Below are positions 7,467 through 15,175 of a stretch of DNA of 22,627 bases, piece by piece. Under the pieces are notes generated by a model. The model did no database searches. It saw nothing but the letters and a program-made list of their open reading frames with translations, and was not told where the DNA came from. The stretch is from CALCKU01 sp964534845 (GTDB lineage: Bacteria; Pseudomonadota; Alphaproteobacteria; Caulobacterales; Maricaulaceae): the NCBI GenBank assembly GCA_964534845.1, contig CAZHPV010000041.1, forward strand, positions 1 to 22,627, given 5' to 3'. Both the position numbers and the translations under genes were made by a program. The stretch's first letter is position 1. Each line of letters opens with the position of its first letter.

Positions 7467-8459
7467 TTATACGTCCACCCAATCGCCTGTCTCCACAGAC
7501 CGAGCAATCGCATCGAGAACAGCGACATTCCCAATTAATTCCTCATCTGTGAAACGGTATGTCCCCCGCCCCTCGACAGCGTCTGCCCATTCATGCAAAT
7601 TCGCTTTCACGGCATTTTTTGGCGGATAGGTTATCGAGCTTTGTTTCCCGTCAGGCCCGCAACTCACGACATGGGTTTCCCCGCCCTCTTGAGGATGCGC
7701 TGTATCCCTCGCCTCCACCCATAACTTATCACCAAAGACACTAAACCGTCCGTAGTAAGGCGTGGCAGAAATCGCAGCTAAAAACGCCGTCGCACCACTT
7801 TTAAATTTAAATTGAACATTGACAATATCACCGGTCGGAAGCGGCAATACCCGCTGTGCAGTCTGTGCACAAAGTTTTTCAACAGGGCCAAACATAGACA
7901 CGAATAGATCCGTTAAATGGACCCCCATTCCTGTCATGCCTGCAGCCGGAGCTTCTTTCAGGGAGCCTCGCCAACTATCGGCGTCAACGCCCACCAAAAT
8001 ACTGTGAGAAAAATTGGCTTCTGCGTGCATCGCAACCCCAAAAGCATCGGACTTCACGCGCTCAGTAATCGCTTCCATAGAAGATTCAAAACGTCGTTCA
8101 TGTCCAATACCCAGCTGGATACCTGCAGCGCGGGCAGCTGTAACCATTTTCACAACACTTGCTTTTGACAGGCCTAAGGGCTTTTCACAGAAGATTTGCT
8201 TGCCCGCAGCAATGGCCTCCATCACTTGATCTTCATGTTGCGAATGCGGGGTGCACAAAATTACGGCCTCAACCTCTTCATCAGCCAAGACGTCTGAATA
8301 ATTTTGCATTAAAGGGATACCTTGTTCATCAGCAAAATCTTGATGTTTTGAAGGTGTGCGCGCAGCTATACGAATAACCTGAATTTTTTCGCTGTCCTTC
8401 AAGGTTGTCGTAATAAGACGCCCCCACCACCCTAGTCCAATAACGGCTGCTTTAATCAT
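7467..8459 (-). CDS. Gfo/Idh/MocA-family NAD(P)-dependent oxidoreductase
   Basis: A 330-residue dehydrogenase. The N-terminal Rossmann fold has the dinucleotide motif GLGWWG (8-13). CTPHSQH (69-75) and the family signature CEKPLG (91-96, with the catalytic Lys93) follow. The C-terminal substrate domain has GHERRF (119-124) and GMGVHLTDL with His181, the usual catalytic His in a GxxxHxxD motif. Members oxidise or reduce hydroxyls of sugars, inositols and related polyols. The exact substrate is not evident. ATG at 8459 follows GAGGAG at 8468-8473 on the minus strand. It lies 72 bp downstream of dctM in the same direction, with a small hairpin between them, suggesting an import-then-oxidise operon (dctQ, dctM, dehydrogenase) near the LacI gene. 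Confidence 0.93.
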   Translation of the reverse strand: MIKAAVIGLGWWGRLITTTLKDSEKIQVIRIAARTPSKHQDFADEQGIPLMQNYSDVLADEEVEAVILCTPHSQHEDQVMEAIAAGKQIFCEKPLGLSKASVVKMVTAARAAGIQLGIGHERRFESSMEAITERVKSDAFGVAMHAEANFSHSILVGVDADSWRGSLKEAPAAGMTGMGVHLTDLFVSMFGPVEKLCAQTAQRVLPLPTGDIVNVQFKFKSGATAFLAAISATPYYGRFSVFGDKLWVEARDTAHPQEGGETHVVSCGPDGKQSSITYPPKNAVKANLHEWADAVEGRGTYRFTDEELIGNVAVLDAIARSVETGDWVDV

Positions 8460-8491
8460 AGTTCTATCTCCTCATCTTTTATAAATAAACA

Positions 8492-8505
8492 GAGCGTTGC
8501 CGCTC
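8492..8505 (-). terminator. Small GC-rich hairpin between dctM and the dehydrogenase gene
   Basis: Read on the minus strand, GAGCG-GCAA-CGCTC forms a perfect 5-bp stem capped by a GNRA-type tetraloop. It is followed by a T/A-rich stretch (TGTTTATTTATAAAA). There is no uninterrupted T tract. It could be a weak terminator or an mRNA-processing or stabilising element that sets dctM and dehydrogenase levels separately. Confidence 0.35.
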
Positions 8506-8531
8506 ATTTACTAATCAAACGTCCTGCGAGT

Positions 8532-9857
8532 TTAAAATGTTTTTTCTGGCAACCATGTTGCAAGTTGCGGAAGCAATAAGACCGTTACCGCAACTGCTAA
8601 TATAATAATCCAATACGGGATCGACCCTTTAAATATCTCTGATAACGTCACCGATTTATCGGGCACTGCAGATTTTACCGTATAGACCAACAAACCGACA
8701 GGCGGCGTTAATAATCCAGCCTCGATTATCAATATTCCATAAATTGCAAAAGCGAGTTCATTAATACCTGCGGCAACAGCGAGGGGCACAAAAATGGGAA
8801 CTGTCAAGAGTATAATCGAAATGGAGTCGATGAGCATCCCTAATAGCAACCAAATAATCGTCATTATAAAAATGACGATGAAAATTGAAAATCCAGATGT
8901 TGTGAAAAAATCATTTATCATGCTGACACCGCCGCTCACGGCCAGCAAGCGAGCATACATAGAACCCGCAATCAAGAGGAACATAATTGGAGCGGCCGTC
9001 TTACCGGCATCAATGATCGCTTCTTTAAAGTCTTTAAAACTCAACCCCTTTATTTTCGCAATTATCAGTCCGCCAATAACGCCAAATCCAGCGGCTTCGG
9101 TCGGCGTAAAGAAGCCCGCCCAAATACCACCCAGCACTAGTAGGATTAGAAAAATAATACCAAACCCGCCAATCGCAATTGGTAAAAACGGCTCTTGCTC
9201 TATCGCAACGCCCTCATCAGTCACAAGCGCTAGCGACGGCGCAATATCGGGATTGCGGCTGGCTTTAAACACATTATATCCAATAAAAGCCGCGGCCATT
9301 AAAAGACCGGGACCAATGCCGGCTATAAAGAGTGCGCCAACAGACCCCTCTGTGAGAATAGCCCAAATAATCAATAAGACACTCGGCGGAATTAACATCC
9401 CAAGACACGCACTCCCCGCAATGACGCCCAGAGAATAAGTTCTATCATATCCGGCTTTGACCATTTCAGGATAGGCAATACGGCTAAAGGTAGCGGCGGA
9501 GGCAATCGAGACGCCTGATACCGCAGCAAATGCTGCATTCCCGATGACAGTAGCGGCAGCCAATCGGCCGGGAAGCCGCCTAAGTCCTCGGTCACATAAT
9601 TTGTATAGATCAGACGCAGCCCCAGCCCTGCTGATAATCTCTCCCATAAGTACAAAGAGAGGAATTACCATGAGCGTATCCGCCCGAATGGCTTCATAGG
9701 CCGTTGAGCTAAGAATTGAGAGGGCAATATTAATATCCCCATAGGCAAGGAAAACACCCACGACACTGGCAACCCCCAAAGCAATGCCGATATGCACCCT
9801 AAGAACCACCAATCCCATCAAAAGAAGGAATGTATAAAATATGACTTCGGGACCCAT
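8532..9857 (-). CDS. dctM: TRAP transporter large permease subunit (DctM family)
   Basis: A 441-residue, highly hydrophobic inner-membrane protein with about twelve predicted membrane segments. It includes the family-typical IPLFVLMGEIISRAG (about 65-79), GNAAFAAVSGVSIASAAT in the first half, and PTEAAGFG and LTPPVGL in the second. DctM subunits carry the substrate channel of Na+-driven tripartite ATP-independent periplasmic transporters for organic acids, sugar acids and similar compounds. Its ATG is 1 nt beyond the TGA of dctQ, implying translational coupling. The partner substrate-binding protein DctP is not found in this window, so it is either encoded elsewhere or supplied by another locus. 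Confidence 0.93.
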   Translation of the reverse strand: MGPEVIFYTFLLLMGLVVLRVHIGIALGVASVVGVFLAYGDINIALSILSSTAYEAIRADTLMVIPLFVLMGEIISRAGAASDLYKLCDRGLRRLPGRLAAATVIGNAAFAAVSGVSIASAATFSRIAYPEMVKAGYDRTYSLGVIAGSACLGMLIPPSVLLIIWAILTEGSVGALFIAGIGPGLLMAAAFIGYNVFKASRNPDIAPSLALVTDEGVAIEQEPFLPIAIGGFGIIFLILLVLGGIWAGFFTPTEAAGFGVIGGLIIAKIKGLSFKDFKEAIIDAGKTAAPIMFLLIAGSMYARLLAVSGGVSMINDFFTTSGFSIFIVIFIMTIIWLLLGMLIDSISIILLTVPIFVPLAVAAGINELAFAIYGILIIEAGLLTPPVGLLVYTVKSAVPDKSVTLSEIFKGSIPYWIIILAVAVTVLLLPQLATWLPEKTF

Positions 9858-9858
9858 A

Positions 9859-10395
9859 TCAGTCTTCCTTTACCGTAGTTACGGTCGACATATCGCTTAC
9901 ACGTCCGTCACCATCCAAACGCCCCGTCCAATCAAGCACCATCAAATAAAGATAGACAAAAGCGGCAAAAGCCGATGTCAAAACGATCAATAAACGCACG
10001 GGGTAAGTCGGAACACGTAAAGCCCCCTCACCCTCATACTCACCAATTGCAATAGCTTCAGTGAAGGGCTCCCATGATGCGTAGACCAAAGCTATAAAAA
10101 ACAAAAAACCCAATAGGTTTGAGAGCGTCCTCATATACTTCTGCAAACGTTTGCGCACTATCCCATAAAAAATAGTCGTCTGCAGCATTGTGTCTCCATA
10201 AATGGCCAGAGGTAGTTGCAAGAAAGTAATAGCAACAACAGAGTTTTTTATAATTTCAACGGCACCCAGCAATGGAGAGTTAAATAATGTTCTCCCTACA
10301 ACATCAACAAATATGATGAAGGCAATGCACAAAACCCAAAATGCCGAGACAATGTGAATGACTTCCGCGAGGCGTTTAACAAGTGAATTTTTAAT
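9859..10395 (-). CDS. dctQ: TRAP transporter small permease subunit (DctQ family), probable ATT start
   Basis: A small four-helix membrane subunit of a TRAP transporter, partner of the DctM encoded 1 nt downstream. Helices include FWVLCIAFIIFVDVVGR, VAITFLQLPLAIYG, LLGFLFFIALVYASW and LLIVLTSAFAAFVYLY. No ATG opens this frame. The first ordinary start, TTG at 10332, has no ribosome site and would cut into helix 1. The frame extends upstream through KNSLVKRLAEVIHIVSA, the expected N-terminal segment, to a perfect AGGAGG at 10402-10407. An ATT codon lies 6 nt behind it (10395-10393), and an in-frame TGA follows upstream at 10411-10413. Starting at ATT gives 178 residues, typical of the family. 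ATT is a rare start (known in infC), so a lost ATG or a base error is an alternative. A LacI-type operator sequence lies inside the gene. Confidence 0.82.
   Translation of the reverse strand: MKNSLVKRLAEVIHIVSAFWVLCIAFIIFVDVVGRTLFNSPLLGAVEIIKNSVVAITFLQLPLAIYGDTMLQTTIFYGIVRKRLQKYMRTLSNLLGFLFFIALVYASWEPFTEAIAIGEYEGEGALRVPTYPVRLLIVLTSAFAAFVYLYLMVLDWTGRLDGDGRVSDMSTVTTVKED
10142..10157. promoter_or_regulatory. Intragenic LacI-type operator copy O3 inside dctQ
   Basis: TGCAAACGTTTGCGCA is identical over 16 nt to operator O1 at 2439-2454 and contains the perfect palindrome GCAAACGTTTGC. It encodes part of RKRLQ in a cytoplasmic loop of DctQ, about 250 bp after the start codon. A roadblock or auxiliary looping operator for the TRAP operon is possible. 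Chance identity is very unlikely in 22 kb, but codon constraint cannot be excluded. Confidence 0.5.
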
Positions 10396-10401
10396 GATAA
10401 T

Positions 10402-10407
10402 CCTCCT
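10402..10407 (-). promoter_or_regulatory. Shine-Dalgarno AGGAGG deciding the dctQ start
   Basis: A perfect AGGAGG on the minus strand. The nearest codons at a workable distance are ATC (3 nt) and ATT (6 nt, 10395-10393). No ATG, GTG or TTG is available. Together with the conserved N-terminal helix this argues for a non-canonical start of dctQ. Confidence 0.6.
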
Positions 10408-10412
10408 AATTC

Positions 10413-10426
10413 ACATTCGAAAATGT
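10413..10426. promoter_or_regulatory. Inverted repeat ACATT-CGAA-AATGT upstream of dctQ
   Basis: Perfect 5-bp arms ACATT and AATGT around CGAA lie 6 nt upstream of the dctQ ribosome site and just downstream of a minus-strand TATAGA (10432-10437) that could be a -10 box. It could be an operator for the TRAP operon, but it differs from the TGCAAACGTTTGCA sites. Confidence 0.25.
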
Positions 10427-10579
10427 TTGTTTCTATACTCCAATAATTCCGCACTATGGCCAATGACGCAAGGTATTTCCTAGTCAAAATGGAATAAATT
10501 CAGCTAGCTATTCAATATCATCATCTATAGAGGGAATTAGGACACATCAATAATCGGATATGTCTACAAGATAGAGAGA

Positions 10580-11413
10580 ATGACGCGCATGACAGAGTTT
10601 GTCCTAGCCCATGAAACCAGCCTACGCCTATCTGTCTTCATCGGTATTTTATGTGTAATGATGGCAGTTGAAGCCATTTTCCCGCGCAAAAAGAGAACTT
10701 TATCCCGCACGCATCGCTGGACATCAAATCTTCTCTTGATTGCGATTGATAGTCTGTTTGTCAAACTTGTCTTTCCGATTGTCGCCGTGGGCGTTGCCGC
10801 TATGGCGGCGCAAAAGAGCTGGGGGATTTTAAACGTCGTAAACTTACCGAACTGGATCGAAGTCACATGCGCCATCATTATCTTGGACATGATGATCTAT
10901 TGGCAACATGTTGCTTTTCACCACGTCCCTGCCCTCTGGGCGCTCCATAAGGTTCATCACGTTGACAGGGATATTGACGTCACGACAGGCTCGCGCTTTC
11001 ACCCTATCGAAATTGGGCTGTCATTAATCTATAAAATGGTAATTGTTATAGCGCTCGGCGCGCCCGTCATCGCCGTCATAATTTTTGAAATTATCCTGAA
11101 TGGATGCGCCATGTTTAACCACTCAAATGTCAGACTACCCTTAGGCTTTGACCGCGTTTTACGACGCTTTATTGTCACACCAGACATGCACCGTGTGCAT
11201 CACTCTATTATTGTAAGAGAGACCAATAGTAATTACGGATTTAATCTATCGTTATGGGACCGCATATTTGGTAGCTATACCGCACAGCCCTCAGATGGGC
11301 ATGATAATATGGTCATAGGGCTGAAGGAATACCAACATACTGGCCCGGCCTCACTCAGCTGGTCGCTTCTCCTGCCGTTTAAATCGATAAAGAAACTCGA
11401 GAAATGGCTCTAA
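10580..11413 (+). CDS. Fatty acid hydroxylase / sterol desaturase superfamily membrane protein
   Basis: A 277-residue integral membrane di-iron oxygenase-type protein. Hydrophobic segments are at about 17-33, 50-76, 94-108 and 148-175. The histidine clusters of the superfamily are present: HVAFHH (110-115), HKVHH (123-127), RFHPIE (His141), NHSN (His181) and HRVHH (204-208). These bind two irons, which hydroxylate or desaturate a lipid or similar hydrophobic substrate. The length matches bacterial COG3000 members. ATG at 10580 follows a weak AGAGAG; ATG at 10589 is an alternative start. It is divergent from dctQ across 184 bp. Nothing in the sequence ties it to the sugar locus, so its substrate (fatty acid, carotenoid or sterol-like lipid) remains open. 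Confidence 0.88.
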   Translation: MTRMTEFVLAHETSLRLSVFIGILCVMMAVEAIFPRKKRTLSRTHRWTSNLLLIAIDSLFVKLVFPIVAVGVAAMAAQKSWGILNVVNLPNWIEVTCAIIILDMMIYWQHVAFHHVPALWALHKVHHVDRDIDVTTGSRFHPIEIGLSLIYKMVIVIALGAPVIAVIIFEIILNGCAMFNHSNVRLPLGFDRVLRRFIVTPDMHRVHHSIIVRETNSNYGFNLSLWDRIFGSYTAQPSDGHDNMVIGLKEYQHTGPASLSWSLLLPFKSIKKLEKWL

Positions 11414-11449
11414 GGCTTCGAGCGTTAAACCAGCCCGATATTCGCGCAT

Positions 11450-11476
11450 AAAAAAACGCCTCGCATAACGAGACGT
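11450..11476 (-). terminator. Intrinsic terminator of the large TonB receptor gene
   Basis: Read on the minus strand, ACGTCTCG (11476-11469) pairs with CGAGGCGT (11463-11456) around a 5-nt loop, with one T-G wobble, and is followed by seven T residues (11456-11450). It lies 40 bp beyond the stop of the gene ending at 11517. On the plus strand the hairpin lacks a T tract, so it serves the receptor gene. Confidence 0.82.
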
Positions 11477-11516
11477 CTTAAGCAAAATTATTTGCTTTTA
11501 ATTCAAATGGCTAAGC

Positions 11517-14500
11517 CTAGAATCTATAGCTACCACCGAAAATGATACGACGATCAGGAAGGCCGATAAAGGCAATCGGACCATCTTCAGATACAGCGCG
11601 CTGAACAATTTCAGATTCAGTTATGTTAACGCCTTCAACACCAACGGTGAAGTTTTCCGTAACATCATAACTAATACTGCCGTTAAGCTGGCCACGTGCT
11701 TCCGTAATAACAGGGAAACCGAAGGTACTACTACCACTTGGGTTAGCCCCGCCACCAAAGTCATTGGTGCGGAAATCATCACGCCATGTCCAACGCAAGC
11801 GAGCTGACAAGCCATATTTCTCATAAAACCCTGTAATGTTGTAAGCGTTTTCAGAGAAGTCCAAAAGACCCTCAGGTATGCTGGCTTCACCCAGAACTTC
11901 TTCACCACGACCAGAAGCGGTATCTAATACTGATCCCCCTTCAAACTCTTGATAGGTATAGTTAGCTAGAATACCAAAGCCTGATGCCCAACCCAGACGA
12001 TCTTCAAAGTTTGAGAGATCAGTCTGGAAAGCCACTTCAACACCGCGCTGGGTTGTTGTCTCCGGATCATTGCTTGGCATAGAAAAGTCAACACATAGAC
12101 CAGGCATATTTGGATCACCTAAAACATTTGGTATAACTTCTGGGTTGAAGATACCACCACCGGGACAGTTCGGATCTATTTCACGGGCAGAGCCTTGCGT
12201 GGTTTCAAAACCAGTTGCCGTTGGCCCAGGAATAAGGGCCGCGAAATTACTTTCATTACTAAACAGATTTGTCCGGTCTTTTGTAAAGAAGCCGATACTA
12301 AACACGGAAGCCGGAGCAAAATACCAGTCTGCTGATATATCGAATGATTCGACAGTTTCAGGTTCCAGCCCCGGATTACCGAGACTAACAGCAGCATTTT
12401 CGCTCTGATCAAATGTGAATGAAGTATTCAGGCTACCAAAGCTTGGTCGTAAAATATCTTCAGCATAACCTGCCCGTATAACGATATCATCGGTTACATT
12501 GGCAATTAGGTTAGCTCTGGGTAGGAAGAAGTCATAGGAACCACTTGTTGTCACGAGATTTCTGTCACCGTTTTCATCTTCCGGGCCGAAGGCGACGGAA
12601 TCAACAGTTGTATCAATGTAACGTAAACCAATATTACCACGGAAAATATTCCATTCGAAATTGGTTTGCGCATAAACAGCATGTGTCTCTTCACCTACAT
12701 CAAAGAATGCATTTTGACTGGAGGTTGGTTCAGAAGTCAATTCACCATTAGCCAGCGGATTTAACACTCTTTGTTGAGCGAGCGCGTCTTCTAATATAGC
12801 CAAAGTACCTTCCGGGTCGTTAAAGGAACGATCAGGATCTACAAGCAGGAAATTCTCGATTAATAACTCTCGTCCATCCGCATCGCCGAAAGTTGTCGGT
12901 CCGGGAACAAGAAGCTCTGCAAAAAGAGACCCATTCGGGCTATCTTCCAGCACACTGAAACCGCCAATATTATCATCAATATCGGAGAAAGTGCTCGAAC
13001 TATCATTGTAACGATACCCAAAATCAATTGAACTTAGCCAGCTACCGAAGCGACTATTGTCTTCGACATCAAAAGAAACATCAAAACGTACAGCATCTTC
13101 AGTATTGTCAGTCTCATTCTGACTGACTTGCACTTGGTCAAGCACGACATTATTTGGATCAAGTAACTGTGCAGCCGTTGGAGCTTCGGGGCCACCGATA
13201 CCAAAAGACAATGTTTCATTAGATAGATCAAAGACAAATGGTGTCGAGTTATCATTGAAGATTTGACTTAAGTTGACAGTAGCAACTTGACCGGGTGTGT
13301 TAATGCCCAAAAGGGTATCAAGATCCAGATCTGTGAGAAAGGCGTTGGGTACTGCGTTAACTGCATCCTGCAATGTTTGAATATTGGCTCCGCCAAATGT
13401 TGGGTTTACACCAAATCCAACATTTATGTCGTCTATAAGTGGATCCAGACGTGATCCATCCGCCGCGATTGGGTTAATCGTGCCATCATCGCTACCGTCA
13501 TCAAATAGGAAGTTACCCGCTGCATCCGTTTCTACGAATACAACATCACCAACCAGATTTGTATTTGGATTGATGAAGTTCAATGTCGTGCTGAGATTTG
13601 GATTGACCGTATCAGAACGAGAGCGCGCATATTGAGCGCTGACGGTGATATTGTCACGTTCCCATTCACCACCAAAGGCAAGGACAGAACTATCTGTAAC
13701 ACGCGCGCCAGTATCACTTGAGAAACGCAAATTACCATTATCATCATTAATGCCATTTCGCGCAATAGTACCCGCTACTGCGGCATCAATTACGCCTGGT
13801 CCATTACCGAAATCATTACCAATACCGAAATCAACGGTTTCAAACTCCGTCGGTACGACATTGTTAATAAATGAACTAATCCCCGAAGCCTGCAATCTGT
13901 AAGAATCTTGACTTCTGTCTTGGCTGTTGAAGAAACCATCAACGTAAAACCTTAATTCATCATTGGGCTTCCACTCACCAGTACCCGCAAAGTTTATGTT
14001 CTCAAAATCGTTATTTTCTTGTTCTTGAACAAGGAATTGAATGCCAAGGAATTGTTCATCAATACCATCGCCATCAATATCTACTTCAGCGACATTATCA
14101 CGGTCGGTACGCGGACGGAATGAAACAGCTTCTTGCTCAATATAACTTCCGCTGACAACAATACCGATTTCACCAGCGCCTGTTTCCCATCGATTACCAA
14201 GAGAGGCTGAAAGTCTAGGCGATATACCTTCTGAACTTAAGCTACTATCTTCACCCTGAATACGAGCGGCAATAAGCGGGCCGTCCAGATCAAGAGGGCG
14301 GATAGTTCTAAGGTTGATAGTACCACCGACAGAGCCTTCAATTGTTTTAGCTTCAGGTACTTTTGTGACTTCCACACCTGCAACAATGGAGGCATTTACA
14401 TCTTCGAAGTCAATACCAGTACGACCTGATCCTGAACCCAGTGTCGAGACACCGTTAATTTCAGTCCGGTTATCATCCGTACCACGGATTTGAACATTTG

Positions 14501-14789
14501 TACCAACACCCGATGTACGTGTAATTTGAACACCGGTAATATTTTCAAGAACCTCGGCAAGGTTTTGGTCAGGTAGCTTACCAATGTCTTCTGCGAGGAT
14601 AACCTCGATTAAACTATCAGCTTCACGCTTCTCTATAAGCGCGTTTTCTAAAGATTGGCGAATACCTGTAACGATAACTTCGTCACCTGAACTTTGCGCA
14701 AAAGCCGGTGCTGTTACCAACATGGACAGACTGCTTCCAATAAGCAAAGCGCCTTTTAGCCAGCTCTTATTACGATGTGATTGAATCAT
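11517..14789 (-). CDS. Large TonB-dependent receptor, Xanthomonas/Caulobacter type
   Basis: A 1090-residue outer-membrane receptor. The signal peptide (1-31) ends AFA/Q. The TonB box DEVIVTGIRQSL spans 36-47, and the plug follows with IGKLPDQNLAEVLENITGVQITR, IRGTDDNRTEING and EGSVGGTINLRT. The remainder forms the barrel, ending IIFGGSYRF with a terminal Phe. This plug signature is that of the TonB-Xanth-Caul class, whose characterised members import plant or algal oligosaccharides and related sugars. The length is at the upper end, with long Asp/Asn-rich loops. ATG at 14789 follows GAGGGGGG. It has its own terminator and a long upstream region containing a GntR/FadR-type inverted repeat next to a TATAAT box, so it is probably induced by a specific sugar acid or oligosaccharide through an unlinked regulator (inference). 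Confidence 0.94.
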   Translation of the reverse strand: MIQSHRNKSWLKGALLIGSSLSMLVTAPAFAQSSGDEVIVTGIRQSLENALIEKREADSLIEVILAEDIGKLPDQNLAEVLENITGVQITRTSGVGTNVQIRGTDDNRTEINGVSTLGSGSGRTGIDFEDVNASIVAGVEVTKVPEAKTIEGSVGGTINLRTIRPLDLDGPLIAARIQGEDSSLSSEGISPRLSASLGNRWETGAGEIGIVVSGSYIEQEAVSFRPRTDRDNVAEVDIDGDGIDEQFLGIQFLVQEQENNDFENINFAGTGEWKPNDELRFYVDGFFNSQDRSQDSYRLQASGISSFINNVVPTEFETVDFGIGNDFGNGPGVIDAAVAGTIARNGINDDNGNLRFSSDTGARVTDSSVLAFGGEWERDNITVSAQYARSRSDTVNPNLSTTLNFINPNTNLVGDVVFVETDAAGNFLFDDGSDDGTINPIAADGSRLDPLIDDINVGFGVNPTFGGANIQTLQDAVNAVPNAFLTDLDLDTLLGINTPGQVATVNLSQIFNDNSTPFVFDLSNETLSFGIGGPEAPTAAQLLDPNNVVLDQVQVSQNETDNTEDAVRFDVSFDVEDNSRFGSWLSSIDFGYRYNDSSSTFSDIDDNIGGFSVLEDSPNGSLFAELLVPGPTTFGDADGRELLIENFLLVDPDRSFNDPEGTLAILEDALAQQRVLNPLANGELTSEPTSSQNAFFDVGEETHAVYAQTNFEWNIFRGNIGLRYIDTTVDSVAFGPEDENGDRNLVTTSGSYDFFLPRANLIANVTDDIVIRAGYAEDILRPSFGSLNTSFTFDQSENAAVSLGNPGLEPETVESFDISADWYFAPASVFSIGFFTKDRTNLFSNESNFAALIPGPTATGFETTQGSAREIDPNCPGGGIFNPEVIPNVLGDPNMPGLCVDFSMPSNDPETTTQRGVEVAFQTDLSNFEDRLGWASGFGILANYTYQEFEGGSVLDTASGRGEEVLGEASIPEGLLDFSENAYNITGFYEKYGLSARLRWTWRDDFRTNDFGGGANPSGSSTFGFPVITEARGQLNGSISYDVTENFTVGVEGVNITESEIVQRAVSEDGPIAFIGLPDRRIIFGGSYRF

Positions 14790-14880
14790 TTTAATCCCCC
14801 CTCAGGTTTTAATGAATAAATATAGTTTTTAAATTTATGGTGATATTTGAACGGAGTGACATTATTAAGTCAACCAAAAA

Positions 14881-14886
14881 ATTATA
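14881..14886 (-). promoter_or_regulatory. Candidate -10 box TATAAT for the large TonB receptor
   Basis: A perfect TATAAT on the minus strand, about 92 bp before the receptor ATG. The position 17 bp upstream has no good -35 match and is overlapped by the inverted repeat at 14899-14913, as expected if a repressor or activator acts there. Confidence 0.4.
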
Positions 14887-14898
14887 CCAAATTAATAA

Positions 14899-14913
14899 AT
14901 TGGTCAGACCAAT
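14899..14913. promoter_or_regulatory. GntR/FadR-type operator (ATTGGTC-A-GACCAAT)
   Basis: A perfect 15-bp inverted repeat with 7-bp arms and a central A. It matches the TTGGTnnnACCAA pattern of FadR-subfamily GntR regulators (PdhR- and ExuR/UxuR-like sites). A separate ACCAA half site is at 14886-14890. It overlaps the -35 position of the candidate receptor promoter. No GntR gene lies in the window. Confidence 0.6.
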
Positions 14914-14984
14914 AATGTTTTAATTGCCCTATGTGTTAAAAATACAACAGATTTGCACATGATATGATGGATAAAGGCAATATA

Positions 14985-14997
14985 TCTTCTCAGAAGA
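14985..14997. repeat. Inverted repeat TCTTCT-C-AGAAGA
   Basis: Perfect 6-bp arms around one base, about 200 bp upstream of the large TonB receptor start. It has no T tract, so it is not a terminator. It may be a second regulatory site. Confidence 0.25.
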
Positions 14998-15175
14998 AAA
15001 CAGATTTAAAAGTTAACGTAGAAAAAGAATCACTTACATGAGATCACAAGATTACCGTCAAAGTTTACACGTTTTCTGAACAATTTAACCACAATTTTCC
15101 TATTTGGCATACCAGAAAGTCCGCCAATTTATATCCACTAAGGTCTCAGACGGCAGGACGCTTAGGACATATAAG

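Larger units (their letters stand above)
14790..15175. other. 386-bp non-coding region upstream of the large TonB receptor
   Basis: No convincing gene is present on either strand. It holds the receptor's promoter and leader (candidate TATAAT at 14881-14886 on the minus strand) and the inverted repeats at 14899-14913 and 14985-14997. It is AT-rich. No strong terminator is visible for the housekeeping genes that end at 15176; only a weak CTAAG/CTTAG hairpin lies near 15137-15165. Confidence 0.6.

Noticed and set aside
8794..9438. A 214-codon open frame on the plus strand opposite dctM
   Set aside because: It is antisense to a clear DctM gene, has a low-complexity Ile/Pro/Ser-rich composition typical of the complement of membrane-protein codons, and has no ribosome site.
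10296..10487. A 63-codon open frame spanning the start region of dctQ
   Set aside because: It is out of frame with the DctQ membrane helices and has no ribosome site. The AGGAGG at 10402-10407 lies inside it and serves dctQ.
15137..15165. Possible terminator hairpin (CTAAG/CTTAG) after the PhnP-like gene
   Set aside because: The stem is short with a bulge, the loop is large and there is no T tract, so it was not listed as a terminator.
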